From a virus, in IMG/VR virus record IMGVR_UViG_3300019884_000126, positions 1 through 43,660 of that record: a DNA stretch of 43,660 nucleotides. One strand, given 5' to 3'. How positions within the stretch are numbered: position 1 is the first letter of the stretch; every line of letters begins with the position of its first letter. The translations under genes and the position numbers were made by a program. Under the pieces are notes generated by a model. That model made no database searches and was not told the DNA's origin. It was given only the letters and a program-made list of their open reading frames with translations. Shown one piece after another: positions 7,900-15,826 of this stretch.

Positions 7900-8136
7900 A
7901 TGTTTGAAAATGACTGGACAAAAATCTCAGTAATAGTTATCAGTTTTGCAGTTGGAGCTTATTTCAACAACAAAAGAATCGATGATTTCAAAGATTCCAC
8001 GAATAAAAGATTTGAAGATCTTTACAAATATTTAGAAATCAGATTCAAACATATTGATGACGATATGAAATTAATGAGAGATGATCTTAAAGAACTTAAA
8101 ACTGACATGAAAGAATTACTTAAAGTAAAAAACTAA
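7900..8136 (+). CDS. membrane-anchored coiled-coil protein (78 aa)
   Basis: Residues 7-23 form a single transmembrane segment (ISVIVISFAVGAYF). Residues 25-78 are a highly charged coiled coil (RIDDFKDSTNKRFEDL..., ending LKTDMKELLKVKN). Start and stop are fused to the neighbours (TAA-ATG upstream, one-base gap downstream). It shares its plan, not close sequence, with 3747-4022, 4244-4435, 9000-9200 and 15827-16021. It lies immediately before the Sak4-like ATPase, so membrane tethering of a replication or recombination complex is one hypothesis. Confidence 0.7.
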   Translation: MFENDWTKISVIVISFAVGAYFNNKRIDDFKDSTNKRFEDLYKYLEIRFKHIDDDMKLMRDDLKELKTDMKELLKVKN

Positions 8137-8137
8137 A

Positions 8138-8998
8138 ATGCCAACTCTAAATGACCTAAAACCCACTGAGAATTTTGTTTCACTCGTAGTCGGAAAGCCA
8201 GGATCAGGGAAAACTTCGGCAATTGCGAGTTTCACATCTAAGGATTCACCAACTTACATATTTGACATAGATCACCGAATTAAAGGTTTGGAGGGATCTC
8301 GTGAATGGCTTGGTCAAGATGTTTGGGATAATTTAACATTTGACCAGTATGACACTAGAGACGGCTTTCGATCTATTGAGAAACAGTTTATGGTATTCGC
8401 GGAAAAGTATGACAAAAGAAATCTCGAATTCAAAAATCTTGTAATTGAATCTGTTGGATCATTGAGTGAAATGTTTCTCGTCGATTCACAAACAATGAAG
8501 GGATTAAAACCTGGAACTGATTTTTCAAAGTTAAAAGGTGATCAAACGAGAGGTGCCCGAATTGTCGGGAATATTAGTTTCCCCACGCCAGATGATTATA
8601 ATTATGGCAAACGGGCGTTTCATATTTTGTTCTACCATTATTTTACACACTTCACAAAGTGTAATATATTTTTAAGTGGTTGGACGGCGGATAGATGGAT
8701 TAAAGATCCTAACGCAGAGTCAGTATATGCTCCCCAGATTGTTAGTGGAACTCAATTACTAGCTACTAACAAGATTGCAAGTGAATTGCCTGGGTATTTC
8801 GACCACATTTGGGAATTTGATAAGGAGGAAACGGGATCGGCAAAGAATCCACTGAAATACAGAGTTAAATTTAGAAGTGGAATGGCTAAAACAACTATGC
8901 CACAGATTCCAAACGAAATAGACATAACAGGCAAGAATTTCAAACACGAGTTGTTTCAGTATTTACCACAAGAGATTAAATCTCAGAAGACGGCCTAA
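8138..8998 (+). CDS. P-loop ATPase of the phage Sak4/AAA_24 type (recombination)
   Basis: A 286-residue protein with Walker A GKPGSGKTS (residues 19-27). A Walker-B-like FKNLVIESVGSLSE stands about residues 103-116, and a RecA-core layout follows. Phage proteins of this size, in a block with a RecB-like exonuclease and a DUF669 SSB-like protein, are usually Sak4-type single-strand annealing or RecA-related recombinases. The acid residue at the end of the Walker B strand is E rather than D. There is a good start (single base after the previous stop). ATP-dependent ssDNA binding is inferred from family, not shown here. Confidence 0.85.
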   Translation: MPTLNDLKPTENFVSLVVGKPGSGKTSAIASFTSKDSPTYIFDIDHRIKGLEGSREWLGQDVWDNLTFDQYDTRDGFRSIEKQFMVFAEKYDKRNLEFKNLVIESVGSLSEMFLVDSQTMKGLKPGTDFSKLKGDQTRGARIVGNISFPTPDDYNYGKRAFHILFYHYFTHFTKCNIFLSGWTADRWIKDPNAESVYAPQIVSGTQLLATNKIASELPGYFDHIWEFDKEETGSAKNPLKYRVKFRSGMAKTTMPQIPNEIDITGKNFKHELFQYLPQEIKSQKTA

Positions 8999-8999
8999 G

Positions 9000-9200
9000 A
9001 TGATACCATCTAATGAAGCTTTACAAACATTCTATGGGACAATACCACTAATCATCGTCATTCTTGGAATCTTTTTAAGAAGTCAAATACTTCAAAAAGA
9101 TATTCTACACAGATTGGGGAAAATCGAAGACAAATTAACCAAAATTACTGAACGACTAATAATTCTTGAAAGTAGATTTGGGATAGTCTATAAAGATTAG
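9000..9200 (+). CDS. membrane-anchored coiled-coil protein (66 aa)
   Basis: A membrane segment (residues 13-29: GTIPLIIVILGIFL) is followed by a coiled coil (RLGKIEDKLTKITERLIILESRFG). Such Rz/spanin-like or membrane-tether proteins are common in phages. It starts one base after the upstream stop. It belongs to the same architectural group as the other small membrane coiled-coil proteins in this arm. Confidence 0.68.
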   Translation: MIPSNEALQTFYGTIPLIIVILGIFLRSQILQKDILHRLGKIEDKLTKITERLIILESRFGIVYKD

Positions 9201-9219
9201 ACAATTAAGGAGAATTAAG

Positions 9220-9546
9220 ATGAACTTTGAAATAATCTCAATGACCGAGAAAAGACGAGATATGTTACTTCAGATGAATGAAAGTGATTCTGAGAATGAA
9301 TCTGATGAACTGATTACAGTTTTGAAAGATCAAGATTTTGACGATTCTGAAGACTCTGAGAATGAAGATTCTGATGAAATAGATTTAGAGGATGAATTAG
9401 AGGAGGATGAAACTGAAGATGACTCTGAGGATGAATTAGAAGATGAAATAGAGATAATTGATGAAACTGATGAGAATGAGACTGACTCTGATGAAAATGA
9501 GGATGAGATCGAAATTACAGACGAAGAAACTGAAGAAACTACTTAA
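9220..9546 (+). CDS. extremely acidic protein (108 aa), possible DNA mimic
   Basis: Excellent ribosome-binding site (AAGGAG). After a mixed start (MNFEIISMTEKRRDML), residues 22-108 consist almost wholly of Asp, Glu, Ser, Asn and Thr, in repeats such as EDSEDELEDE. The coding DNA is a low-complexity GATGAA/ACTGAT array. Charge alone fits either a DNA-mimic inhibitor (like T7 Ocr) or an acidic tail protein that modulates an SSB. No fold is visible, so both are guesses. The HNH endonuclease gene follows. Confidence 0.72.
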   Translation: MNFEIISMTEKRRDMLLQMNESDSENESDELITVLKDQDFDDSEDSENEDSDEIDLEDELEEDETEDDSEDELEDEIEIIDETDENETDSDENEDEIEITDEETEETT

Positions 9547-9619
9547 AGAATCTGAAGAGATACTTGAATCTATTAAAAGATTAGAGATCAAGGTTAATGA
9601 AAACTCTCACAATTTATGA
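9497..9619 (+). CDS. possible overlapping basic coiled-coil mini-ORF (40 aa)
   Basis: This frame overlaps the end of the acidic gene and the start of the HNH gene. It reads MRMRSKLQTKKLKK followed by LLKESEEILESIKRLEIKV, a heptad-like helix. It fills the 50-base gap that would otherwise be non-coding, and the acidic gene's GAT/GAA repeats can explain part of its composition. It may be an artefact of low-complexity DNA. No ribosome-binding site is clear. Confidence 0.25.
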   Translation: MRMRSKLQTKKLKKLLKESEEILESIKRLEIKVNENSHNL

Positions 9620-10121
9620 TAAATCTATCTTTTGGTGGCAAAATCTTTTAATTGACGACGAAGATTTTGAAAAAGTTTCGAAAGTAAGTAAATCCATACG
9701 TAAAGATTCTGGAGGGCGCAAATCACTCCGGATTTATACCAATGGAAGCTCTATAAGTCTAACTAATTTTATTCTAAATTTAGATAAAAGTGTATTAATA
9801 GATCATAAAGATCGTAATCAATTTAATAACCAAAAATCTAATCTTAGGATATGTAATAGCCAACAAAATAATTTCAACAAAGGTCCAATTACTGGACAAT
9901 ACAAAGGAGTAAGTTATAACAAAGAAAATAGTAAGTGGAAAGCCCAGATAATGAAAACACATAAGAATTATCACATAGGTTACTTCAACACCGAAATTGA
10001 AGCCGCGAAAGCATACGATAAAAAAGCAAAGAAACTATTTGGTGAATTTGCCTATCTAAACTTTCCAGAAACAAATAACTCTCAAAAACACGAAACTCTA
10101 ATTAAAAAGGAACAGAATTAA
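9597..10121 (+). CDS. HNH endonuclease with AP2 DNA-binding domain (free-standing homing-type)
   Basis: A 174-residue protein. Residues about 65-95 form an HNH core (LIDHKDRNQFNNQKSNLR then N), and residues about 101-158 an AP2-type domain (GQYKGVSYNKENSKWKAQI ... IGYFNTEIEAAKAYDKKAKK). This pair is typical of phage homing endonucleases, which cut a target next to their own gene and spread by repair. AAGG lies seven bases before the ATG. It sits between the acidic gene and the DUF669 gene. There is no sign of an intron or broken host gene around it. The first histidine of the HNH site reads D-H rather than H-H. Confidence 0.9.
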   Translation: MKTLTIYDKSIFWWQNLLIDDEDFEKVSKVSKSIRKDSGGRKSLRIYTNGSSISLTNFILNLDKSVLIDHKDRNQFNNQKSNLRICNSQQNNFNKGPITGQYKGVSYNKENSKWKAQIMKTHKNYHIGYFNTEIEAAKAYDKKAKKLFGEFAYLNFPETNNSQKHETLIKKEQN

Positions 10122-10547
10122 ATGCCGATCATTAGTTTGACACAGGAAGCGATAGATAGGGGAAAGTTCCCAGAAATTGGCTGGAGTCATGCAGATCTGC
10201 ATGCAGTCCGAGAGGCAAAAAGTGCCAAAGGAGATTCAACCAATTTCTTCTTTGAATTTATTATGACCTCTGGACCAGAATCAAAGAATGACAATAAGGG
10301 GAGATACCAGACCTTTTTAGTTAATTCTTTGGCAATCTCAAATGGAATTAAAGATGTCATTACGAGCTTTAAAGCCATGATTGCAGCATTGATGGGGATC
10401 AAACCCAATGATGTTCAGGCGGATGATTTTGATACTGATAAATTAGTTGGTAAGTCGTGCTGGATTAAAATTGATGTAGTTACAATTGAAGGTAAATTAA
10501 TCTACACGATTACTGATTTCTCAGCCGATCAAGATATTCCATTCTAG
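10122..10547 (+). CDS. DUF669-type protein, probable single-stranded DNA-binding protein
   Basis: A 141-residue protein with the DUF669 pattern: GWSHADLHAVREAKSAKGDSTNFFFEFIM at the start, SFKAMIAALMGI in the middle and GKSCWIKIDVV...ITDFS at the end. Proteins of this type are found beside Sak4-like ATPases and RecB-like nucleases in phages and are proposed to act as SSBs. The C-terminus ends IPF after DQD, an acidic-hydrophobic tail as in SSB partners. It directly follows the HNH gene (stop-ATG contact). Confidence 0.8.
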   Translation: MPIISLTQEAIDRGKFPEIGWSHADLHAVREAKSAKGDSTNFFFEFIMTSGPESKNDNKGRYQTFLVNSLAISNGIKDVITSFKAMIAALMGIKPNDVQADDFDTDKLVGKSCWIKIDVVTIEGKLIYTITDFSADQDIPF

Positions 10548-10601
10548 ATTTTGGTGAGTAGTTAACTTTTGCTAAGTAGTTATCGCATGTAACTTGGGGT
10601 T

Positions 10602-11105
10602 ATGGGGTCAGATCTTAAAATCTTAACCGAGATGAGAGAAATGGCCCCATTAAATGTGGAATCTAATAAAGATGGAGATAAAATGACCGAGGATGACAGA
10701 ATTAAAGCTGAAAGATTTGAAACTGAGGTACTTAAAATCAAACATTCATTAAGTGACAGATTACCGTGGCCTCTTTCTGTGAGAATTGTGTTACTAGCTC
10801 ATCTAAAATTCATTAAATACCATAATTCACTAGATTGGAGCTTCAGAAACACCGCCAAATTACTCAATAAACCAGATTCTCAAATCAAAACAGCAATAGA
10901 AATGGCAAAGATGTTAGAAACTTATCCAGATTTAGCTAAAATTACAAACAAAAGGAGAGCATGGAGAATTCTCAAGATGTTCCAGTACCTGCCGTCAGAT
11001 AATTTGCGTTTGAAAATTGCTCAGGAGATTCAAAATCAACTAGTTAAAGAACGTCGGTCGACATATGATGAATTAGCTGGAAATTTAGGTGAGATGACGT
11101 TATGA
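10602..11105 (+). CDS. helix-turn-helix protein, ParB-like region (167 aa, start uncertain)
   Basis: Residues about 85-150 show the DWSFRNTAKLLNKPDSQIK...AKMLETYPDLAKI pattern of ParB/RepB-type helix-turn-helix regions (W-x-x-x-x-T-A-x-x-L-x-x-x...). This suggests sequence-specific DNA binding, perhaps to an origin or operator. The first ATG (10602) lacks a clear ribosome-binding site. An in-frame ATG at 10683 has GGAG six bases upstream and would give 140 residues, still with the whole helix-turn-helix. The gene follows a 54-base gap that carries AGTAGTTA repeats. Its stop overlaps the next start (ATGA). Confidence 0.72.
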   Translation: MGSDLKILTEMREMAPLNVESNKDGDKMTEDDRIKAERFETEVLKIKHSLSDRLPWPLSVRIVLLAHLKFIKYHNSLDWSFRNTAKLLNKPDSQIKTAIEMAKMLETYPDLAKITNKRRAWRILKMFQYLPSDNLRLKIAQEIQNQLVKERRSTYDELAGNLGEMTL

Positions 11106-11263
11106 GATACCATTGCTATGGATGTAATAAATCGGTAACAAGTGAATTACCAGAAGATTCAGTAATTCGTGCATTACTATTATGTCCAGAATGTATCGAA
11201 TTAATTCCTGAGAAAGGTTTCGATTATGTAATTTCACAAAAACGGATACCTAAATATGAGTGA
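11102..11263 (+). CDS. zinc-ribbon mini-protein (53 aa)
   Basis: Starts MRYHCYGCNKS (CxxC, residues 5-8), with the second pair LLLCPECIEL (28-31). A basic tail follows (SQKRIPKYE). It overlaps its upstream neighbour by four bases and the polymerase gene by eight bases, which strongly supports its being translated. The third small zinc ribbon of the early arm, placed directly before the DNA polymerase. Confidence 0.7.
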   Translation: MRYHCYGCNKSVTSELPEDSVIRALLLCPECIELIPEKGFDYVISQKRIPKYE

Positions 11264-13709
11264 AATTCTCATCGAAGAAACTAAGGTTCAAATAAATGGT
11301 TGGGGTCCAGAAGTATCGCCGTTAATGTTAGTATCGGATTACCCTGGACCAGATGAGATTAAATTTGGAAAGGCATTAGTTGGATCTCATGGTAATACAA
11401 TTGGCGATTTCCTACGTCTCTCGGGTTATAGTTTAAACGGCTGCTACAAGACCAACTTCATTAAGTATCCAATGAATGGTTATGGGTCTAAGAATCGTAA
11501 GAAAGCCCAAGGAATCTTAGATTATGTCAAGTCTCAAGGAAACTGGACTGAAATCCTCAAACAAGAGATCAAAGATATTCAACCAAACGTCATACTCGCA
11601 TTTGGGGAATTAGCATTACGTGCGTTAACTGTCGAAAAGAATATTAATAATTTCCGGGGATCAATTTTACCAATTTCCAAAGAAATTTCAGATCGAAATA
11701 TTAGAGTCATTCCCACATTTCATCCAAGAGATATAGTTCTCAACCCACTAAGTTCAGTTTATTTGAAAACCGACTATGATAAGGCTCTCAAATATTTAAA
11801 TGACACATCTGAATACAAAGAACCTGGTAACTTATGGATTTGTAAAACTACAGACGCACTTATTGAGTATTGGAAACGGGCAAAACATGGTCCGTTTCTC
11901 GTGTTTGACATTGAAACTTGGTACAATTTTGTCACTTGTATTAGTTTTTGTACGGATGGAAATGAATCGGTTTCAGTTTCATTGCTCGATAAAGACACTT
12001 CAATCATGGAGAAAGTTTGCCTTTGGAAACAAGTCAATGAGATCTTACGATCGCCGATTCCAAAAGTCAATCAAAATATAGGCTACGATGAAACAATTCT
12101 CAGAATGAAATATGGGGTCGAGGTACGAAATATCATTGGCGATACAATGTTAATGGCCCATACACTTTATTGTGAATTACCGAAAGGACTTAATTTCCTA
12201 ACCTCACTTTATACAGATATTCCCTATTACAAAGATGAGGGCCGTGAATATAATCCAAAGATTCATGATTTCAGTCGAATGCTCTATTACAATGCAAAAG
12301 ATTCATTAGCAACTCATAAAGTTTGGACGGCACAATTAAAAGACTGCGAAGAACTCGGTTTAACTAATTTCTACAACGAAAAAGTTATGCCGTTGTATTT
12401 TCATTATCAAAAAATCAATCGAAGGGGGATTACAGTTGATACTTTGGTTAAATATGATCTCATTGACAAATATACTAATCTATTAACTGAATCACAGAAA
12501 AAGATTGATGATCTTTACGGCCAGAATCTCAACATTAACTCACCAAAACAGGTTGCAGAATTTGTATATGATTTTTTGAAATGCCCGTTACATACCCATA
12601 CGAATAATTCCGGCGAATTGATACCTTCAACTGGTGAAGAAGTCATTCAAGAAATATATTTAAATGAGATAACAGATGAAACTCGCCGGGATATTCTCCA
12701 GGAGATACTTTTCTGTAGGAAACTAGATAAAGTTATTGAGTTTTTAAATACACCGTACCATTACGATGGGAAATTTCGTAGTTCATACAATCTCGCAGGA
12801 ACTGAAAATGGCCGTACTTCTGGATCGGCATCAATTGGATGGTTTTTTAAATTGAGTGGGAAAGCAATTAAAGTCGGTCGGTTAGGGGCATCTCTCCAAA
12901 CAATCCCAAAACATGGATTTATTCACAAAAATCAAAGATACGGAAATGACATACGAAACATATTTGTTCCATCATCCGGTAAGATATTTTTTGATGCAGA
13001 TGGATCAAATGCCGAGGGACATATTGTAGCAGTTTTATGTGAAGATTGGGAAATGTTGGAATACATGAAAGCGGGAGGTGATATTCATAAGTTAACGGCA
13101 TCTTGGATTTATAATCAACCCGTTGAGACAATTGTTAAGCCATCTGATGAACGAGATATTGGTAAAATGGCGAGACATGCAGGAAATCTTGGACAATCTC
13201 CAAGTGGACTCTCCATTCAAATCAATAAACCAATCAGTTTTACTCGAACTGTCATGGAGAGATTCCATAAAAATGCTCCAAAAGTCCAAGAAGTTTTCCA
13301 TTACGAGATAACAAATCGAATAAAAGGTTATCGGGCAAATAGATTTCTAATGTCACCTCATGGACGAAGGAGAGATTTCTTTGGACGGGTAGATGATCAT
13401 ATGCTCAAAGAAGCCTTTTCATTTATTCCACAGTCAACATGTTCAGATCATTATAAATTTGCCTCACTCAAAATATCAAATCAAACAGAACACTTTGGTG
13501 CTGAGCAACTTTTTGAAGCTCATGACGGACTAATGTGGGAAATTCCCTATTCGAGATTAAATGAATTTGCCCAAATAGTGAAAACTGAGATGACCCAACC
13601 GATTAATTTCAAAGATTGTACACTAAGTAGGGATTACAATCTCACAATTCCAGTTGAATTAGGTTATAGTGACACAAACTGGAAAGAAATGAAAGATTTT
13701 CAGATTTAG
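11256..13709 (+). CDS. family A DNA polymerase with N-terminal uracil-DNA-glycosylase-like domain
   Basis: An 817-residue replicative polymerase. Residues about 20-165 look like the UDG superfamily: SDYPGPDE (27-34), GKALVGSHG (38-46), TNFIKYP (about 65-71), ILAFGELALRAL and THP-like FHPRD (H156). The 3'-5' exonuclease has D218-I-E220, D278 and Y345-x3-D349. The polymerase has motif A (D582 in DADGSNAEG), motif B (R633, K637, H641, then L645-G646) and motif C (H756-D757-G758). So the exonuclease set is complete, while the fingers tyrosine of motif B (Taq Y671 position) is Leu and the motif C HDE is HDG. UDG-like fusion to family A polymerases is known in some phages (SPO1 type). Confidence 0.93.
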   Translation: MSEILIEETKVQINGWGPEVSPLMLVSDYPGPDEIKFGKALVGSHGNTIGDFLRLSGYSLNGCYKTNFIKYPMNGYGSKNRKKAQGILDYVKSQGNWTEILKQEIKDIQPNVILAFGELALRALTVEKNINNFRGSILPISKEISDRNIRVIPTFHPRDIVLNPLSSVYLKTDYDKALKYLNDTSEYKEPGNLWICKTTDALIEYWKRAKHGPFLVFDIETWYNFVTCISFCTDGNESVSVSLLDKDTSIMEKVCLWKQVNEILRSPIPKVNQNIGYDETILRMKYGVEVRNIIGDTMLMAHTLYCELPKGLNFLTSLYTDIPYYKDEGREYNPKIHDFSRMLYYNAKDSLATHKVWTAQLKDCEELGLTNFYNEKVMPLYFHYQKINRRGITVDTLVKYDLIDKYTNLLTESQKKIDDLYGQNLNINSPKQVAEFVYDFLKCPLHTHTNNSGELIPSTGEEVIQEIYLNEITDETRRDILQEILFCRKLDKVIEFLNTPYHYDGKFRSSYNLAGTENGRTSGSASIGWFFKLSGKAIKVGRLGASLQTIPKHGFIHKNQRYGNDIRNIFVPSSGKIFFDADGSNAEGHIVAVLCEDWEMLEYMKAGGDIHKLTASWIYNQPVETIVKPSDERDIGKMARHAGNLGQSPSGLSIQINKPISFTRTVMERFHKNAPKVQEVFHYEITNRIKGYRANRFLMSPHGRRRDFFGRVDDHMLKEAFSFIPQSTCSDHYKFASLKISNQTEHFGAEQLFEAHDGLMWEIPYSRLNEFAQIVKTEMTQPINFKDCTLSRDYNLTIPVELGYSDTNWKEMKDFQI

Positions 13710-13759
13710 TGGTTTAAGTAAGTAGTTAAATTAGTTAGTTAAATTGAAACGGAGAAACC

Positions 13760-14245
13760 TTGAAACTAGCATCAAAAAAGAAGTGGAAAATTGAAGATTC
13801 TCAGATTAGAGAATTAATTTCGATTAGAGATGAGAGGAAATTAAATCAAATGACGCTTTATAAACGAATTGGTCAATTAATTGGTCGTTCAATTAAACAT
13901 CTTAGAAATTTAAATAAGAACGAAGCATCAAAGGTCATTGAGAATTATCGAAATAATCAGGAGTCTCAAATTAATCAACAGAAGATAATCTCCAAATTTT
14001 CACCTCAGATCTCAAAGGATGAAATCAGGCCGTCTCACGAACAACCCGATGAAACATCAAATGAAGTTAAAAGTGAATCACCTGAGAATGTGGAATCGGC
14101 CGAAAATGAGTCTCAACGAGATATTCATTTAGTGAAACCTGAAGTTAAATCAGAAATTGAAACTCCAAAGAAACTAACCTGGCAAGAAATAGTTGAACGG
14201 CAGAGACTTGAGAAACTAGCTAAGGAAAATCAAAAGAATGCTTAA
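13760..14245 (+). CDS. hypothetical charged protein with TTG start (161 aa)
   Basis: The start is TTG at 13760, with GGAG five bases upstream at 13751-13754. The product begins MKLASKKKWKIED. Residues 1-55 look like a compact helical domain (MTLYKRIGQLIGRSIKHLRNLNK) that could bind nucleic acid. Residues 55-130 are acidic, Ser/Glu-rich and probably disordered, and the end is a charged helix (KKLTWQEIVERQRLEKLAKE). I recognise no family. It overlaps the next gene by eight bases. The upstream gap repeats AAGTAGTTAA. Confidence 0.65.
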   Translation: MKLASKKKWKIEDSQIRELISIRDERKLNQMTLYKRIGQLIGRSIKHLRNLNKNEASKVIENYRNNQESQINQQKIISKFSPQISKDEIRPSHEQPDETSNEVKSESPENVESAENESQRDIHLVKPEVKSEIETPKKLTWQEIVERQRLEKLAKENQKNA

Positions 14246-14474
14246 ATTAAGTGTTGAACAAACCAGAGAAGAAATTAGAATGATTGAGACACATATCTCG
14301 AAACTGTCGGATCTTGACATAGTTGAGATTCAAAAAGGTCAATTAAGCCGATTAGTTTATTTCGCCAAGAGATCTGTTACATCAAATCTAAGTAAATCAA
14401 AATCCCACATAACTCTCACAAATTCTCATGATCATGGACCTCCTGGTCCTCCTGATTATTCTCCCGTTGAGTAA
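14238..14474 (+). CDS. hypothetical protein with proline-rich tail (78 aa)
   Basis: Overlaps the previous gene by eight bases. Residues 1-35 form a charged helix (VEQTREEIRMIETHISKLSDLD). The C-terminus is SHDHGPPGPPDYSPVE, a Gly-Pro-Pro tail. Unknown function. The 100 bases downstream before 14580 contain a short dyad (AGCAT...ATGCT near 14540) and no clear promoter. Confidence 0.6.
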   Translation: MLKLSVEQTREEIRMIETHISKLSDLDIVEIQKGQLSRLVYFAKRSVTSNLSKSKSHITLTNSHDHGPPGPPDYSPVE

Positions 14475-14579
14475 TTGTCTACATTAAAATTTAATTAAAT
14501 CACCTATGCACGGAGTGTCTTTAAAATTATTTAGAATTACAGCATTCTAATATGCTAAAAACTTTGAAAGATATTCAAG

Positions 14580-15800
14580 ATGTTTAATTTCATTGAAGAA
14601 TACCTAAGATTAACTGAAGATCTTGAAACTCCGACAAGTTATCTCAAATGGGGCGCAATAAGTTGTATTGGGGCAGCACTCAGAGATAATTTTTACTTTA
14701 AATTTCCAGCAAGACAAGAGAAAATCTATCCAAATACTTACATCTTGTTACTGGGAGATACGTCTGCTGTTAGAAAATCAAATCCATTAAATGTAACTAG
14801 AAAACTTCTTAAAAAATTAGACAATACAAAAGTTGTTGCAGGAGCAGCATCCATGCAAGGCATTTTAAAAGAGTTAGGAAGTACTATGAACGGCAAACCA
14901 AAAGGGGGATCTGGGATAATGTTAGCTAAAGAGTTAGAAGCATACTTTGTCAAAGATCCCGCCACTATAGGTATTTTAACCGATCTTTATGATTTTCATG
15001 AAATTTACGAGAAAATACTATCAACCCAAGATACTATAATAATACGAAATGTCTGTTTAAGTTTATTTGGCGGATCAAATGAAATTATGATGCGAAAGTT
15101 AATTGATCAGTCTGCCGTCGAGGGGGGATTAGTTGGGAGAATGTTAATTATTGAGGAAGTTGAAAGACGTAAAAACAACTCTGGGTTTGAAGATAATCAA
15201 ATAATAATTACAGACGAACACTGGGAACCTTGTTCAAAATTTCTGAATCGACTCAAAACCTTTACCAATGTTGAACTTAAATTCACTGAAAATGCCAGGA
15301 AACATTACAATGAGTGGTATCATTCGCTGCCGGAATTACAGAAACGAGTTAAAACAGGCACCGGATTTGAATATCGACTCCATACTCATGTTTTGAAAGT
15401 TGCTACCATTTTGGCGGCATCCATTGAAAACTTCGTGGGAACTATTGAACTTGAGTTTCTTGAATCGGCGATTCTTGAATGCGGCAAGCTAATTCCAACG
15501 TATCAGAAATTAACATTAGGTTCAGGTTCCCATCAAGATTCTCCGGCGATGGGACATGTTGTACTTGGAATAGTTAATTCCCCAAATCATGAAATTTCCC
15601 ATCGTGATCTACTGTACAAACTTTTTGGAATTTGTGATACTGAAATGCTAAATCGAATTATTACGACATTAGAGCAGGCAGAATTAATTAAACAGAAATC
15701 CGTTAGAATGATTCCTGGTTACAAAGCAACTGATAAATTAGTTGAGAAAGTTTTGTACAAAAATCAAGAGAATGACAAGTCCAAGTGGACGGTGAATTAG
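14580..15800 (+). CDS. DUF3987-family protein, helicase/primase-associated ATPase
   Basis: A 406-residue protein of the DUF3987 (YfjI-like) type. Phages often use these as replicative helicase or primase partners. Residues 20-30 read YLKWGAISCIGAALRDNFYF. The P-loop equivalent is GDTSAVRKS (59-67), where the Walker glycines are partly lost. Then comes GGSGIMLAKELEAYF (about 110-125), LSLFGGSNEIMM and the GLVGRMLIIEE segment. The C-terminal part is a winged-helix-like region (HEISHRDLLYKLFG...LEQAELIKQK). No DnaB-type helicase or separate primase is visible, so this is the best candidate for loading or driving the fork. Confidence 0.82.
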   Translation: MFNFIEEYLRLTEDLETPTSYLKWGAISCIGAALRDNFYFKFPARQEKIYPNTYILLLGDTSAVRKSNPLNVTRKLLKKLDNTKVVAGAASMQGILKELGSTMNGKPKGGSGIMLAKELEAYFVKDPATIGILTDLYDFHEIYEKILSTQDTIIIRNVCLSLFGGSNEIMMRKLIDQSAVEGGLVGRMLIIEEVERRKNNSGFEDNQIIITDEHWEPCSKFLNRLKTFTNVELKFTENARKHYNEWYHSLPELQKRVKTGTGFEYRLHTHVLKVATILAASIENFVGTIELEFLESAILECGKLIPTYQKLTLGSGSHQDSPAMGHVVLGIVNSPNHEISHRDLLYKLFGICDTEMLNRIITTLEQAELIKQKSVRMIPGYKATDKLVEKVLYKNQENDKSKWTVN

Positions 15801-15826
15801 CGCGGATGCGCTTAGGGAATTAAGAG

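Noticed and set aside
14475-14579. internal promoter before the DUF3987 gene
   Set aside because: TTGTCT is present, but no -10 lies at a suitable distance; only weak hairpins are visible.
15799-15812. hairpin AGCGC-GGAT-GCGCT as a terminator
   Set aside because: No T run follows on either strand, so termination is unlikely. It may be only an RNA hairpin between cistrons.
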